Below, in pieces: positions 10,862-19,437 of a DNA stretch of 64,000 bases. Origin of the DNA: Lignipirellula cremea. GTDB taxonomy: Bacteria > Planctomycetota > Planctomycetia > Pirellulales > Pirellulaceae. Under the pieces are notes generated by a model, which did not search any database, had not been told where the DNA came from, and saw nothing but the letters and a program-made list of their open reading frames with translations. The translations under genes were made by a program, and so were the position numbers. The stretch spans positions 8,165,001 to 8,229,000 of the forward strand of contig NZ_CP036433.1 of the NCBI RefSeq assembly GCF_007751035.1. Reading direction: 5' to 3'. Each line of letters starts with the position of its first letter. Within the stretch, counting starts at the first letter, position 1.

Positions 10862-12439
10862 ATGTCCCAGCCTGTATTGATCGACGGCGCGTGGCGCCCT
10901 GCCGACGCAGTTTCTACTTTCCAAGCGACCAACCCGCGCACGAAAGAAACCCTGCCCGACGAATACCCGATCAGCTCGTGGAAAGATTGCGAAACGGCAT
11001 TGGCCGCCGCCGAGCGCGCCGCCGCTGTGATGCGGACCGTGGAGCCGGAAGCGATCGCCCTGTTCCTGGAAACGTACGCCGACCTGATCGAAGAGAACAA
11101 AGACGCCCTGGTGCAGATGGCGCATGCCGAAACGGGCCTGCCCGTTTCTCCCCGTCTGGCCGACGGCGAACTGCCCCGCACCACCGGCCAGCTGCGGCAA
11201 GCGGCCGCCGCCGCCCGGGAAGGCTCCTGGCGCCAGACCACGATCGATAGCAAAGCGAACATCCGCTCCTATCTCGATGGAATCGGGCCGGTTTGCGTGT
11301 TCGGCCCCAACAACTTTCCGTTTGCCTTCGGCAGTATCTCCGGCGGCGACTTTGCGGCGGCGATCGCGGCCGGCAATCCGGTCATCGCCAAGGCCAACTC
11401 CTCGCATCCGGGCGTGACGCGTTTGTTCGCGGAGATCGCCCAGACCGCGGCCGAGAAAACGGGCATGCCGGCCGGCATCGTCCAGCTGCTTTATCGCCTG
11501 GGCCATGCCGACGGCGAACGTCTGGTCGCCGATCCGCGCGTGGGGGCGACCGGTTACACCGGCAGCCGCAGTGCGGGACTCGCCCTCAAAGCGGCCGCCG
11601 ACAAAGCGGGCAAGCCGATCTACCTGGAACTCTCCAGCGTCAACCCGGTCGTGATCCTGCCGGGCGCCTTGGCCGAACGCGGAGCCGCCATCGCCGATGA
11701 ATTTACCGGCAGCTGCCTGATGGGCGCCGGTCAGTTCTGCACCAACCCAGGCATGGTCGTGCTGATCGAAGGGGTCGGAAGCGAACAACTGGTGACGGCC
11801 CTGACCGAGAAATTCGACGCGGCCCCCGCTGGCACGCTGCTCTCCGCCGCGGTCGAACGCTCCCTCGGCGACAGCCTGGGGAAACTGCTCAAGGCGGGAG
11901 CCACCAGTTTGACCTCCCTCGCCACCGGCGCCGGCCAGGGTTTCAGCCACACCAACGCCTTGCTGCAGATCACGGGCGAGCAGTTTCTGGCCGACCCGGA
12001 AACGATGCAGACCGAGGCCTTTGGCAACGCTTCGCTCCTCGTCATGGCCAGCAGCGTGGAACAGGCCGCCGCCATCCTGGGCCACCTGGAAGGGAACCTG
12101 ACCGGCTGTATTTATAGCGCCACGACCGGCGAAGACGACAACGCCTACGCCCTGCTGGAGCCGCCCTTGCGGCAGCGGGTCGGGCGTCTGCTCAACGACA
12201 AAATGCCGACCGGCGTGGCCGTGTCCGACGCCATGAACCACGGCGGGCCTTACCCGGCCACCGGCCACCCGGGCTATACGGCCGTCGGCTTGCCGGCCGC
12301 CATGGTCCGCTTCGGCATGCTGCAGTGTTACGACAATGTGCGTCCCGCTCGCCTGCCGCGCTGGCTCCGCGACAAGAACCCCACCGGCTCCGCCTGGCGC
12401 CGGATCGACGGAACCTGGTCCCAGGGCGACGTATCGTAA
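10862..12439 (+). CDS. 2-oxoglutarate semialdehyde (2,5-dioxovalerate) dehydrogenase
   Basis: This ALDH-superfamily enzyme would oxidise 2-oxoglutarate semialdehyde to 2-oxoglutarate with NAD(P)+, the last step of non-phosphorylative pentose and hexarate routes. Visible are the oxyanion-hole asparagine in FGPNNFPFAFG (residues 148-157), the general base E256 in LELSSVNP and the nucleophile C293 in GAGQFCTNPG. The early AAxREGSW segment and the FGPNNFPFAF block are typical of the KGSADH branch rather than of betaine or succinate semialdehyde dehydrogenases. Length 525 aa is right for that branch. No other pathway gene adjoins it, but a KdaD-like dehydratase that would make its substrate is at 54556. 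It is cytoplasmic, with no signal peptide. Confidence 0.85.
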   Translation: MSQPVLIDGAWRPADAVSTFQATNPRTKETLPDEYPISSWKDCETALAAAERAAAVMRTVEPEAIALFLETYADLIEENKDALVQMAHAETGLPVSPRLADGELPRTTGQLRQAAAAAREGSWRQTTIDSKANIRSYLDGIGPVCVFGPNNFPFAFGSISGGDFAAAIAAGNPVIAKANSSHPGVTRLFAEIAQTAAEKTGMPAGIVQLLYRLGHADGERLVADPRVGATGYTGSRSAGLALKAAADKAGKPIYLELSSVNPVVILPGALAERGAAIADEFTGSCLMGAGQFCTNPGMVVLIEGVGSEQLVTALTEKFDAAPAGTLLSAAVERSLGDSLGKLLKAGATSLTSLATGAGQGFSHTNALLQITGEQFLADPETMQTEAFGNASLLVMASSVEQAAAILGHLEGNLTGCIYSATTGEDDNAYALLEPPLRQRVGRLLNDKMPTGVAVSDAMNHGGPYPATGHPGYTAVGLPAAMVRFGMLQCYDNVRPARLPRWLRDKNPTGSAWRRIDGTWSQGDVS

Positions 12440-12550
12440 CGGCTCGCCCGCCGGAAGAACCCGCGCGTCGGCAGCCCCGGCGCGCAGGGCCGGAAACGAT
12501 GGATAGCACAACCGATGACGGCTCAAACCTTTGATAGAAAGCACCGCGTG

Positions 12551-14299
12551 ATGACGTCGTTTCGCTTTGCGTTGACGGTGGCGATGATCTGGACGGCATG
12601 CTGCGGCGGCAACCTCGCCGTAGCGGCCGACGGGACAGACCTGGCCCCTTTGGTCAAGGAATTAAAGGACGTCGTTGTCGTGCTGCCGATCGGCGTCGAT
12701 AGCCAGCGGCAACCGATCGACGCCGTCTTGCCCCGGTCCGGTTTTAACGAATCCTCCGGGCCAACGCGGGTGCTGCTGGTCGGCCGGCCGGAAACGGCGT
12801 CGGCGATCGTCGCCTCCCTGCGCTGGTTTTACACGCACGCCGATGCGGCCCCGCTGCGCTCGCAATTCCTGCTCTCGGCGGTGCCGCAACTGCCGGAATC
12901 CGACAAGCCGGCCGCCTACCCGCCGGCCGGCGGGGCCTATACCGACGACGCGCCGCAAGCGATGTACGCCTGGCGCTGGATCGGCATGCAAGCGCCCGAT
13001 GCGGTGCTGGTCGTGGAGCCGGGTGAAAGCCTCGCCTGGTTCGTCCCCCCGATGCCGGCCGCACTGCGGGGCGACTGGGCCCAGGCTTTGAAACCGACGA
13101 CGACCGGCCGCGATAACGAACTGGCCGCCGCCCTCGTCCGTTCCCCGGCGAACGACATGGGCCTGATTCCGGCCGTGCGGGTCAACCTGCCCGATCAACA
13201 GACCGAATGGCTGGCGACCTTCTTATCCGCCGTGGACGATGCCGATCCGCCCGTCGTTTCGCCGGCCAGGCAAGAGCTGCGAAAGCGGCTGGCCCGCACC
13301 CCGCTGGAAACGGCGACGCTGCTCGCCAAACCGTACGGCCACGACCTGGGGTCGGTCGTTTACATCCCGTCGCTCGCCTTGCTGGGACGCGTCCGGCTGG
13401 GAGAACTGACCAATGATCCGTCGCACGCGGAGGACGTCCGCCAGATCCTGTCGCCCTATTTGAACGGCCAGAAAACGTCCCAGGTCGACAACGGCAGCGC
13501 GTTATCCGGGCATCTGATCTTTTCGGAAATGGCGACCCGCAGCCAGGGAGACGAACGCGCCGCCTTGCTGAAACAGACGCTCCGTGCGGCCGACATGGCG
13601 TTTGACGAACAGGGCCGGCCGAAAGCCTCGATGCCGTTCCATTCCGAAATGAGCGACGCCCTGTTCATGGGCGCGCCGATCCTGGCGGCCGCGGGCCAGC
13701 TGACGGGCGACCCGCGTTACTACGACGCCAGCCTGCGGCATCTGCGTTTCATGCGGAAGCTGGTCCTGCGCGACGACGGCCTGTACCGGCACTCGCCGCT
13801 GGATGAAGCGGCCTGGGGCAGAGGTAACGGCTTTCCGGCCCTGGGCCTCGCCCTGTGCCTCAGCTACTGGCCGGCCGACAGGGCGGACCGGCCCGAGCTG
13901 TTGGCCATGTTCCAGAAGCACATGGCCGCGCTCGCTCCGCTGCAGGATGAATACGGCTGTTTCCACCAGGTCGTCGATCGGCCCGACACGTATCGTGAGT
14001 TCACCAGCACCTGCATGATCACCTTTGCCGCTGCCCGCGGGGTGCGCGAAGGCTGGCTGGATCGCCAAACGTTCGCCCCCCTGATCGCCCGGGCCTGGCC
14101 AGCCATCAACGCGCGCATTGCGGATGACGGTCGCCTGGTCGATGTGTGCACCGGCACCGGCAAACAGAAAGACCTCCAGGCCTACTACCATCGCCCGGCC
14201 ATTCTGGGACGCGACTCCCGTGGGGGTGCGATGGCATTGCTGGCAACGACCGAGATGGCCGCGTACGACCAAAGTCCGCCGGCAAAGGAAGGTCGCTGA
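12551..14299 (+). CDS. Exported GH88/GH105-like (unsaturated glycuronyl hydrolase fold) protein
   Basis: A signal peptide ends near NLAVAADG when translation starts at ATG 12551; an upstream in-frame start at 12515 would bury it. The N-terminal ~230 residues resemble a peptidase- or esterase-like alpha/beta domain (VLLVGRPETASAI ... VVEPGES). The C-terminal ~350 residues resemble the (alpha/alpha)6 barrel of YteR/GH105: DALFMGAPILAAAGQLTGD, the WGRGNGFPALGLA helix, and STCMITFAAARGVREGWLD near the end. That family removes unsaturated uronic acids from pectin- or glycosaminoglycan-derived oligosaccharides. The exact substrate is unknown, and the two-part architecture is unusual for a plain GH105. 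It follows the semialdehyde dehydrogenase by 111 nt on the same strand, which would fit uronate catabolism. Confidence 0.72.
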   Translation: MTSFRFALTVAMIWTACCGGNLAVAADGTDLAPLVKELKDVVVVLPIGVDSQRQPIDAVLPRSGFNESSGPTRVLLVGRPETASAIVASLRWFYTHADAAPLRSQFLLSAVPQLPESDKPAAYPPAGGAYTDDAPQAMYAWRWIGMQAPDAVLVVEPGESLAWFVPPMPAALRGDWAQALKPTTTGRDNELAAALVRSPANDMGLIPAVRVNLPDQQTEWLATFLSAVDDADPPVVSPARQELRKRLARTPLETATLLAKPYGHDLGSVVYIPSLALLGRVRLGELTNDPSHAEDVRQILSPYLNGQKTSQVDNGSALSGHLIFSEMATRSQGDERAALLKQTLRAADMAFDEQGRPKASMPFHSEMSDALFMGAPILAAAGQLTGDPRYYDASLRHLRFMRKLVLRDDGLYRHSPLDEAAWGRGNGFPALGLALCLSYWPADRADRPELLAMFQKHMAALAPLQDEYGCFHQVVDRPDTYREFTSTCMITFAAARGVREGWLDRQTFAPLIARAWPAINARIADDGRLVDVCTGTGKQKDLQAYYHRPAILGRDSRGGAMALLATTEMAAYDQSPPAKEGR

Positions 14300-14577
14300 T
14301 GGGCGAATGTCCGCAACCGGGGTCTCCTATCTGCTAGCGGCGCCAGCTGTCGCCGTGCCGCGCTGCCTGATCGTCCCACCACCCCCTGGCGGGCCATACG
14401 AGGGGGCGCTTGCGGACGTCTTCGTCGGGATTAAATGAGAGAAAAACGTGCGTTCAAGGTTTCCAACATGGACGCATGGGCAAAAGACCGGCTATTATTA
14501 TGGGGAAGATATAGAAAGAGTTCGGGCACAGGTTCGCCTCATTTCCCAGGCGTTCCGGCGACAGCGAAGGACAAGGA

Positions 14578-15726
14578 ATGTTCAAGTTCAATACGACCTT
14601 TCACGAGGCCACCCACACCCTGTTGCCTGATGACTCGGCAACCCAGCCTGCCGAAAATTTGCTGCTGCCGCAGTACGATCAAATGCTGCTGGAGCAGAAG
14701 CTCGACTGGACCACCAAGCTGGAGTTCAAACGCCTGCTGGGAGCCGGCGGCCAGGGGGTCGTTTATCTGTCGGATCTGCGCGGGGCCGACGACTTTATGA
14801 TCCCGATCGCGCTGAAGATCTTCTCGCCCGAAGGGTACGCCGATCAGACGGAATACGACCTGGCCATGCATCGCATCGCCCGGGTGGCCGGGCATGTGGC
14901 CCAGATCCAGCACGATAATCTGCTGGACGTGCACAATTTCATCGAGCGGAACAGCATCCGCTGCATGGTGATGGAATGGATCGATGGCTACGACCTGCGA
15001 CGCCTGCTCACGCCGCGAATGCTGGAGCGGGTCCGCGGCCGGGTCAGTGTCAAACGCTGGGAGTACATTAACCGGGTCGTGGTGACGGTCGGTCCCGTGC
15101 AGCCCCGCATCAAAGCGGGCGTCGCCGTGGCGATTGTCCGCGACTGCCTGTCGGCGCTGGCCGCCTTGCATCGCCAGGGGGTTGTTCACGGCGATATCAA
15201 GCCGTCGAACATCATGCTCAAACGGACCGGCAACGCCAAGATTGTCGACATTGGTTCGGCCTTTGAGGTCAATGTGCCGCCGACACACCGCACCTGCACG
15301 CCCGCCTATGCGGCGCCGGAAGTGATCGACGGCGGCGACGCCACGCCCCGCAGCGACCTGGCCAGCCTGGGTTATGTGCTGGTCGAGCTATTGTCGGGCC
15401 AGCCGATCTTCATGGAGCAGCGCACCCGCGGCGAACTGCTGCACGCCAAGCGCACCCTGCCGAATCGCCTGGACGAATTCCTGCCCGACGAAGTCACCTG
15501 CAACGACCTGCTGATGAACTTCTGCCGGGGGCTGATCGCACCCGACCCGGCCCGCCGGTTCCCCAGCGCCGAGGCAGCCGACCTGCTCAAAGAGGGCGCC
15601 GCCGCCTTCCAGCGACAACTGGTGATGAGCAATCTGGCCAGCGAATACGACAATGAGATTCGCCTGTGGCTCGAAGAGCTGAACGAACTCGACACCCACC
15701 AGGACGCCGACACCTCGAGCCACTAA
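14578..15726 (+). CDS. Divergent Ser/Thr protein kinase (HGD/DIG variant)
   Basis: This is a kinase-fold protein of 382 aa without membrane segments. The glycine loop is LGAGGQGVV (residues 54-62), the ATP lysine K80 (IALK) and the catalytic loop HGDIKPSN (204-211). The metal motif is DIG (224-226) in place of DFG, and the activation segment ends TPAYAAPE. The HRD arginine is replaced by glycine, as in kinases that do not need activation-loop phosphorylation. An insertion of about 35 residues (RVRGRVSVKRWEYINRVVV) separates the hinge from the catalytic loop. The C-terminal 60 residues are acidic and helical. AAGGA lies upstream of ATG 14578. The target is unknown. Confidence 0.86.
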   Translation: MFKFNTTFHEATHTLLPDDSATQPAENLLLPQYDQMLLEQKLDWTTKLEFKRLLGAGGQGVVYLSDLRGADDFMIPIALKIFSPEGYADQTEYDLAMHRIARVAGHVAQIQHDNLLDVHNFIERNSIRCMVMEWIDGYDLRRLLTPRMLERVRGRVSVKRWEYINRVVVTVGPVQPRIKAGVAVAIVRDCLSALAALHRQGVVHGDIKPSNIMLKRTGNAKIVDIGSAFEVNVPPTHRTCTPAYAAPEVIDGGDATPRSDLASLGYVLVELLSGQPIFMEQRTRGELLHAKRTLPNRLDEFLPDEVTCNDLLMNFCRGLIAPDPARRFPSAEAADLLKEGAAAFQRQLVMSNLASEYDNEIRLWLEELNELDTHQDADTSSH

Positions 15727-15809
15727 CGACCGTTCGTCTTTGGTAGCGGACGTCGATGCAATTGCGGACGGAAATCCCAAGTCAGTCGTCTTTCGTCGAC
15801 CAACGGCGT

Positions 15810-16499
15810 TTACTGCCCGGCGTTCTGGGCGGCGATTTCGAGAATCAGCTTGCGCGGGGCGCCGATCTGACGAATGTGGATCTCGCCCAGGTACGGGGCA
15901 GCCGCCGGGGCGCAAAAACCGGGCTTCCTGGCGACAAACGTGCAGGTGTGATCGGCCCGGAACGTGGGCTCGCCGGGCTCGCCCGTTTCGCAATCCAGGC
16001 CGCTGGGCAGATCAATCGCCAGTCGCCGGCAAGGCTGCTGGTTGAGACGCCGCAGGACCGCATCCAGCGGCGGCCGCGGGTTCCCTTCCGCTCCCGTCCC
16101 CAGCAACGCATCGACAATCCAGTCGACGCCGAACAGGCTGCGGCTGAGCTGCTCGCCGTCGTACGCGCCGCGGAAGTGTTCGATCGGCAGGCCCGCCTGC
16201 TGCAGTAACCGGTAGTTGGTCGCCGCGTCCCCCTGCAGCTGGTCTTCGTCCGCCCAGACCAGCGTCCGCGTTTCGACGCCCAGCAGGTCCAGCCAGCGGG
16301 CCAGGGCAAAGCCATCGCCGCCGTTGTTCCCTTTGCCGCAACAAACGGCGACCGGCCCCTGCACGCCCAGGCCAAGCAGCAGGTCGGCGGCGCCCCGGGC
16401 CGCGTTTTCCATCAGCACCAGGCCGGGGATGCCGTATTCTTCGATCGCCCGGCGGTCGACTTCGCGGATCAGGCCGCGCGGCAGGACAGGCGGTTCCAT
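15810..16499 (-). CDS. nnrE: NAD(P)H-hydrate epimerase (YjeF N-terminal domain)
   Basis: This enzyme epimerises the R and S forms of damaged, hydrated NAD(P)H so that the partner dehydratase can repair them. The 229-aa protein is a single YjeF_N Rossmann-like domain. It shows AIEEYGIPGLVLMENAARG near the N-terminus, the CGKGNNGGDGF signature (about residues 54-64), DWIVDALLGTG, and the AIDLPSGLDCETG strand that supplies the catalytic Asp. The dehydratase domain (NnrD, YjeF_C) is not fused and not in this window. Its ATG overlaps the lutC stop codon by one base (TGATG), so translation is likely coupled. It converges with the kinase gene at 14578-15726. Confidence 0.9.
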   Translation of the reverse strand: MEPPVLPRGLIREVDRRAIEEYGIPGLVLMENAARGAADLLLGLGVQGPVAVCCGKGNNGGDGFALARWLDLLGVETRTLVWADEDQLQGDAATNYRLLQQAGLPIEHFRGAYDGEQLSRSLFGVDWIVDALLGTGAEGNPRPPLDAVLRRLNQQPCRRLAIDLPSGLDCETGEPGEPTFRADHTCTFVARKPGFCAPAAAPYLGEIHIRQIGAPRKLILEIAAQNAGQ

Positions 16500-17089
16500 C
16501 AGCTCTTCCGGAAATAAATCGTGTTGGAGCGCGGGCCGTGGGCGCCAATCACCAGGGACTGTTCAATGTCGGCCGTTTTGGACGGACCGCTGATAAACAC
16601 GCCAAAGTCCGGCCCGGAAAATTCAATGCGAGCGTAAGCCTGGTGCATTTGATGCACCACCTGCACGCCGTCGATCACCAGCGCCAAATGCTGCGGCAGG
16701 AAATAGACGACCCGGTGGCGGATGCCGCGATCCGTCACCCAGACAGCCCCGTTCTCCGCCACGGCGAACTGCGCCGGCAGGACGGCAAAGTCGACATCAC
16801 CCAGTTCGTGAGGATCTTCGACCGCCTGCAGATCCACGTTGCCGCGTATGCCCGGGATGAGCGAAACGATTTTTTTGGCGTCGGCATAAAACGGGTTCCC
16901 GTCAAGATCCGCCTGGAGCGACGCACCATCTTCGACCACCAGGGCGCGACCGCCGACGCTGGCCAGGACATCGGAAAAATGGGCCAGCGGGTCCGGGTAC
17001 TCGACCCAGGCCTGATCAAGCGACGGCGCGGCGGCCGCTTCCGGCAAATGGCGCCGCACGTTCTGTAAGATCTTGTCCCGGCTGTTCAT
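16499..17089 (-). CDS. lutC: LutC/YkgG-type lactate utilisation protein
   Basis: LutC is the third subunit of the LutABC iron-sulfur L-lactate oxidation complex; LUD-domain proteins share its fold. From ATG 17089 (MNSRDKILQNVRRHLPE) the protein is 196 aa, the usual LutC size, with GAGGA about 10 nt upstream. Conserved features are the helical N-terminus, a central GAVWVTD segment, HLALVIDGVQVV, and the terminal GPSKTADIEQSLVIGAHGPRS, which is diagnostic of LUD proteins. lutA and lutB are not adjacent here, since the upstream neighbour is a PPIase gene 380 nt away. It is translationally coupled to nnrE, an unusual partnership. Confidence 0.88.
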   Translation of the reverse strand: MNSRDKILQNVRRHLPEAAAAPSLDQAWVEYPDPLAHFSDVLASVGGRALVVEDGASLQADLDGNPFYADAKKIVSLIPGIRGNVDLQAVEDPHELGDVDFAVLPAQFAVAENGAVWVTDRGIRHRVVYFLPQHLALVIDGVQVVHQMHQAYARIEFSGPDFGVFISGPSKTADIEQSLVIGAHGPRSNTIYFRKS

Positions 17090-17469
17090 TCGGCCACAAT
17101 CCTCAGTCCAAATCCTCAGTCCAAACGGGCATGCCCTGATCCCCGGCCTGGAGCCGTTCGCCGTTGATGACTGCGCGGAACGGGGCAGGGCCGACATCCC
17201 TGTTTGATAACATGCGCGGCAGAGCATGTCTATCCGCAACCCAAGCGGGGCAGGGCAGGGGAGCTGGCCGGAAAGCGGGCGAACCGGCAGAGATCGGGCC
17301 GCTGGCCTGCAGGGGTGCGTCCCCGTTGATTTCGGGGTGGTGGACCTGCATGCAGGTTTGTTTGGCGTCGCGGAGGAAGAGGGACTTCTGGCGAAGTCCA
17401 CTACGGTCGGCTTTTTGATTCTTTGTTGTGAAGCAGCATGAGCATGACGGATCCTGATCTCCGTCGTGG
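17090..17469. other. Intergenic region upstream of lutC
   Basis: This 380-nt gap lies between the PPIase stop and the lutC start, both on the minus strand. Visible features are a direct repeat of AATCCTCAGTCCAA around 17098-17124, immediately before the lutC ribosome site, and a perfect 14-bp palindrome ACCTGCATGCAGGT at 17344-17357. Frames reading through it have no gene-like character. Confidence 0.4.
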
Positions 17470-19206
17470 CTACTTTTTGTCGTCGAAGACCGTCCAGACG
17501 TACGTTTTGGCCCGCAGTTCGGCGAGAAAATCCTGCTGCTGCTTCTGCACGCGGGCGTTCTTGATGGCGTCTTTGATTTTGGGCTGGGCGTCGACGAAAG
17601 AGACCTGGCCATCGTCGATCCGCTCGATCACGCGAATAATGTGATAGCCGTTTCGGTCTTCAATGATCTGACTGAGCTTGCCGATCGGCAGCGTGAAAAT
17701 GGCTTCGTCGAGCGCTTCCGAGGCCAGGCTGCCACGGGTGGTCCAGTCGTGATACCCGCCTTTGGAGGCGTTTGATCCCTGCGAAGAGCGTTTCGCCACC
17801 ACGGCGAACTGGGCGCCGCCGACGACTTCGTTCCCCATCTGGGCAATCGCCTGGCGAGCCGCCTGGGGCGAAGGGTGATCCGTAAAGCGAACCATCAAAC
17901 GTTCCCAGCGGGCCTTGGCGGGCACATCGTAGTCGGCCGCATGTTCGCGGTAGTAGGTTAGCATTTCTGCGTGGGTGACTTCCGCTTCGGTATCGACCTG
18001 GCGTCGCAGATGCTGCTGGGCAAGGACCTGTTCCTGGAACACCCGGATGGTTTTGTCAATCGAGGCGCCATAGCCGCGCAGTTTGTTGTCCAGTTCGGCG
18101 GCGTTCGCCACTTTGGCCCGTTCGATCAGTTCCGGCAGGCGCTGCGCCATGAACGCTTCGCGTACGGCCTTTTCCAGTTGCGGCAGGTTCTCATCGGGCA
18201 CGGTCGAGAGAAAGTCGTTATACACGAGCTTGGTTTCGATGGATCGCTCCAGCAATTGCTGCATCAACTTCTGGCGTTCAGCTTCCAGCTGTTCCTCGGG
18301 GACTTTCCCTTCGTACGGCTCCAGCATTTGATTGATCGTGCCCAGCAGATCGCCGGCCAGGATGGTCTGGTTGCCGATCCGGGCCACAATACGGGCCGGA
18401 CTGTAAAGCGATTCGGCCGACTCCTGCGCCGCGCGACTGGCGGGGTTGGCAGGGGCGGACGGACTCACGCCAGGCGGCGCCGGTCCCGGGGCGGTGGGCA
18501 GCGGAGCGGTCGATGCGGTCGAGTACGTCGGTTGCGACGGCGGCTGTTGCTGCGGCGGCGGATAACTGGTCGGCGACTGGGCGCTGGGCTGCGCCGGGAA
18601 ACGGTTCGCCGGCTGCGGCGGATAACTGGCCGGCGGATAACTGGCCGGCGGTTGCGATTCCGCCGGTTGGCGATACCGCTGCTCGATCGGAGCACGCGAG
18701 GCGGTCGCCGGCCGATACGGGGCCGGCGCGCCAACGGGAGACGGCATGCCGCCCGCATAGTCGGTTGGGGGAAGCGCGCTGCCCGGGCTGCCTGTCGTGG
18801 GATAAGCCGGCGGACGGTACGCCCCCACAGGCGCCGACGGCGGCGAGTACGACGAAGGCGAGTACGCCCCAGCAGCCGGGTTGGTCTGGCCAGGCGGATT
18901 CAAGGGAACGGAGGGCGACGCCGGCGAGGCAACGCCGCCAGGGTTAAACGAGCCGCCGGGCGGATTAAACGAGCCGCCGGGAGGACTATAGGCGCCTCCG
19001 CCAGTTGCCGGATTCTGGGCCACCCGATACGAACCATCGCTAGCGCTCGACGAATCCTGAGGGAATCGCGACGGCGAATTATAGTACTGCGCATCAGCAG
19101 ACGGAGCGCCCGAGTACGGAGCGCTGGAATACTGCGCAGCGGCCGATCCACCCAAAAGGCAGGCGAGACAGGCGATGAACATTCCACATAGCGAGGAGCG
19201 TATCAC
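17470..19206 (-). CDS. Periplasmic PpiC/SurA-like peptidyl-prolyl isomerase with proline-rich N-terminal region
   Basis: The 578-aa protein starts at a GTG with an export signal (MIRSSLCGMFIACLACLLGG, cleavage near SAAAQ). Residues ~25-260 are low-complexity Pro/Ser/Tyr/Gly/Ala, with repeats such as PPGGSFN and PPASYPP. A SurA-like helical segment follows (ARIVARIGNQTILAGDLLG ... YEGKVPEEQLEAERQKL, ~270-400). A parvulin domain (~430-535) contains KARWERLMVRF, SKGGYHDWTTRG, LPIGKLSQII and NGYHIIRVIERIDD. Parvulins catalyse cis-trans proline isomerisation and act as chaperones for exported proteins. The long proline-rich tract is unusual for SurA and could span the periplasm or bind cell-surface polymers. 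It follows mfd on the same strand, after 231 nt. Confidence 0.85.
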   Translation of the reverse strand: MIRSSLCGMFIACLACLLGGSAAAQYSSAPYSGAPSADAQYYNSPSRFPQDSSSASDGSYRVAQNPATGGGAYSPPGGSFNPPGGSFNPGGVASPASPSVPLNPPGQTNPAAGAYSPSSYSPPSAPVGAYRPPAYPTTGSPGSALPPTDYAGGMPSPVGAPAPYRPATASRAPIEQRYRQPAESQPPASYPPASYPPQPANRFPAQPSAQSPTSYPPPQQQPPSQPTYSTASTAPLPTAPGPAPPGVSPSAPANPASRAAQESAESLYSPARIVARIGNQTILAGDLLGTINQMLEPYEGKVPEEQLEAERQKLMQQLLERSIETKLVYNDFLSTVPDENLPQLEKAVREAFMAQRLPELIERAKVANAAELDNKLRGYGASIDKTIRVFQEQVLAQQHLRRQVDTEAEVTHAEMLTYYREHAADYDVPAKARWERLMVRFTDHPSPQAARQAIAQMGNEVVGGAQFAVVAKRSSQGSNASKGGYHDWTTRGSLASEALDEAIFTLPIGKLSQIIEDRNGYHIIRVIERIDDGQVSFVDAQPKIKDAIKNARVQKQQQDFLAELRAKTYVWTVFDDKK

Positions 19207-19437
19207 GTACAGCTTTCACATGGTCGACGACGGACAGAAGCGTGGGCTCAATGTCTGGCAATCCGCTCCAGCAGACAGATTCACGCTTCCTGCTTTCGCG
19301 CCAGGGGGCATCTTTCCGGAATAACCGTCATAAACGGCATAAAGGGACTTCCTCTCTTGGGAAATCGGCATTCTTTCCCCTCCCCGTGCAGAAAAAACGG
19401 AGGAGACCCCGCAGGGCGGCGGAGTATAAAGGCAGCG

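Noticed and set aside
17971-19191. 406-aa plus-strand frame opposite the proline-rich PPIase
   Set aside because: Its Arg/Gly-rich sequence is the reverse complement of Pro/Ala/Ser codons; the PPIase on the other strand has real domains.
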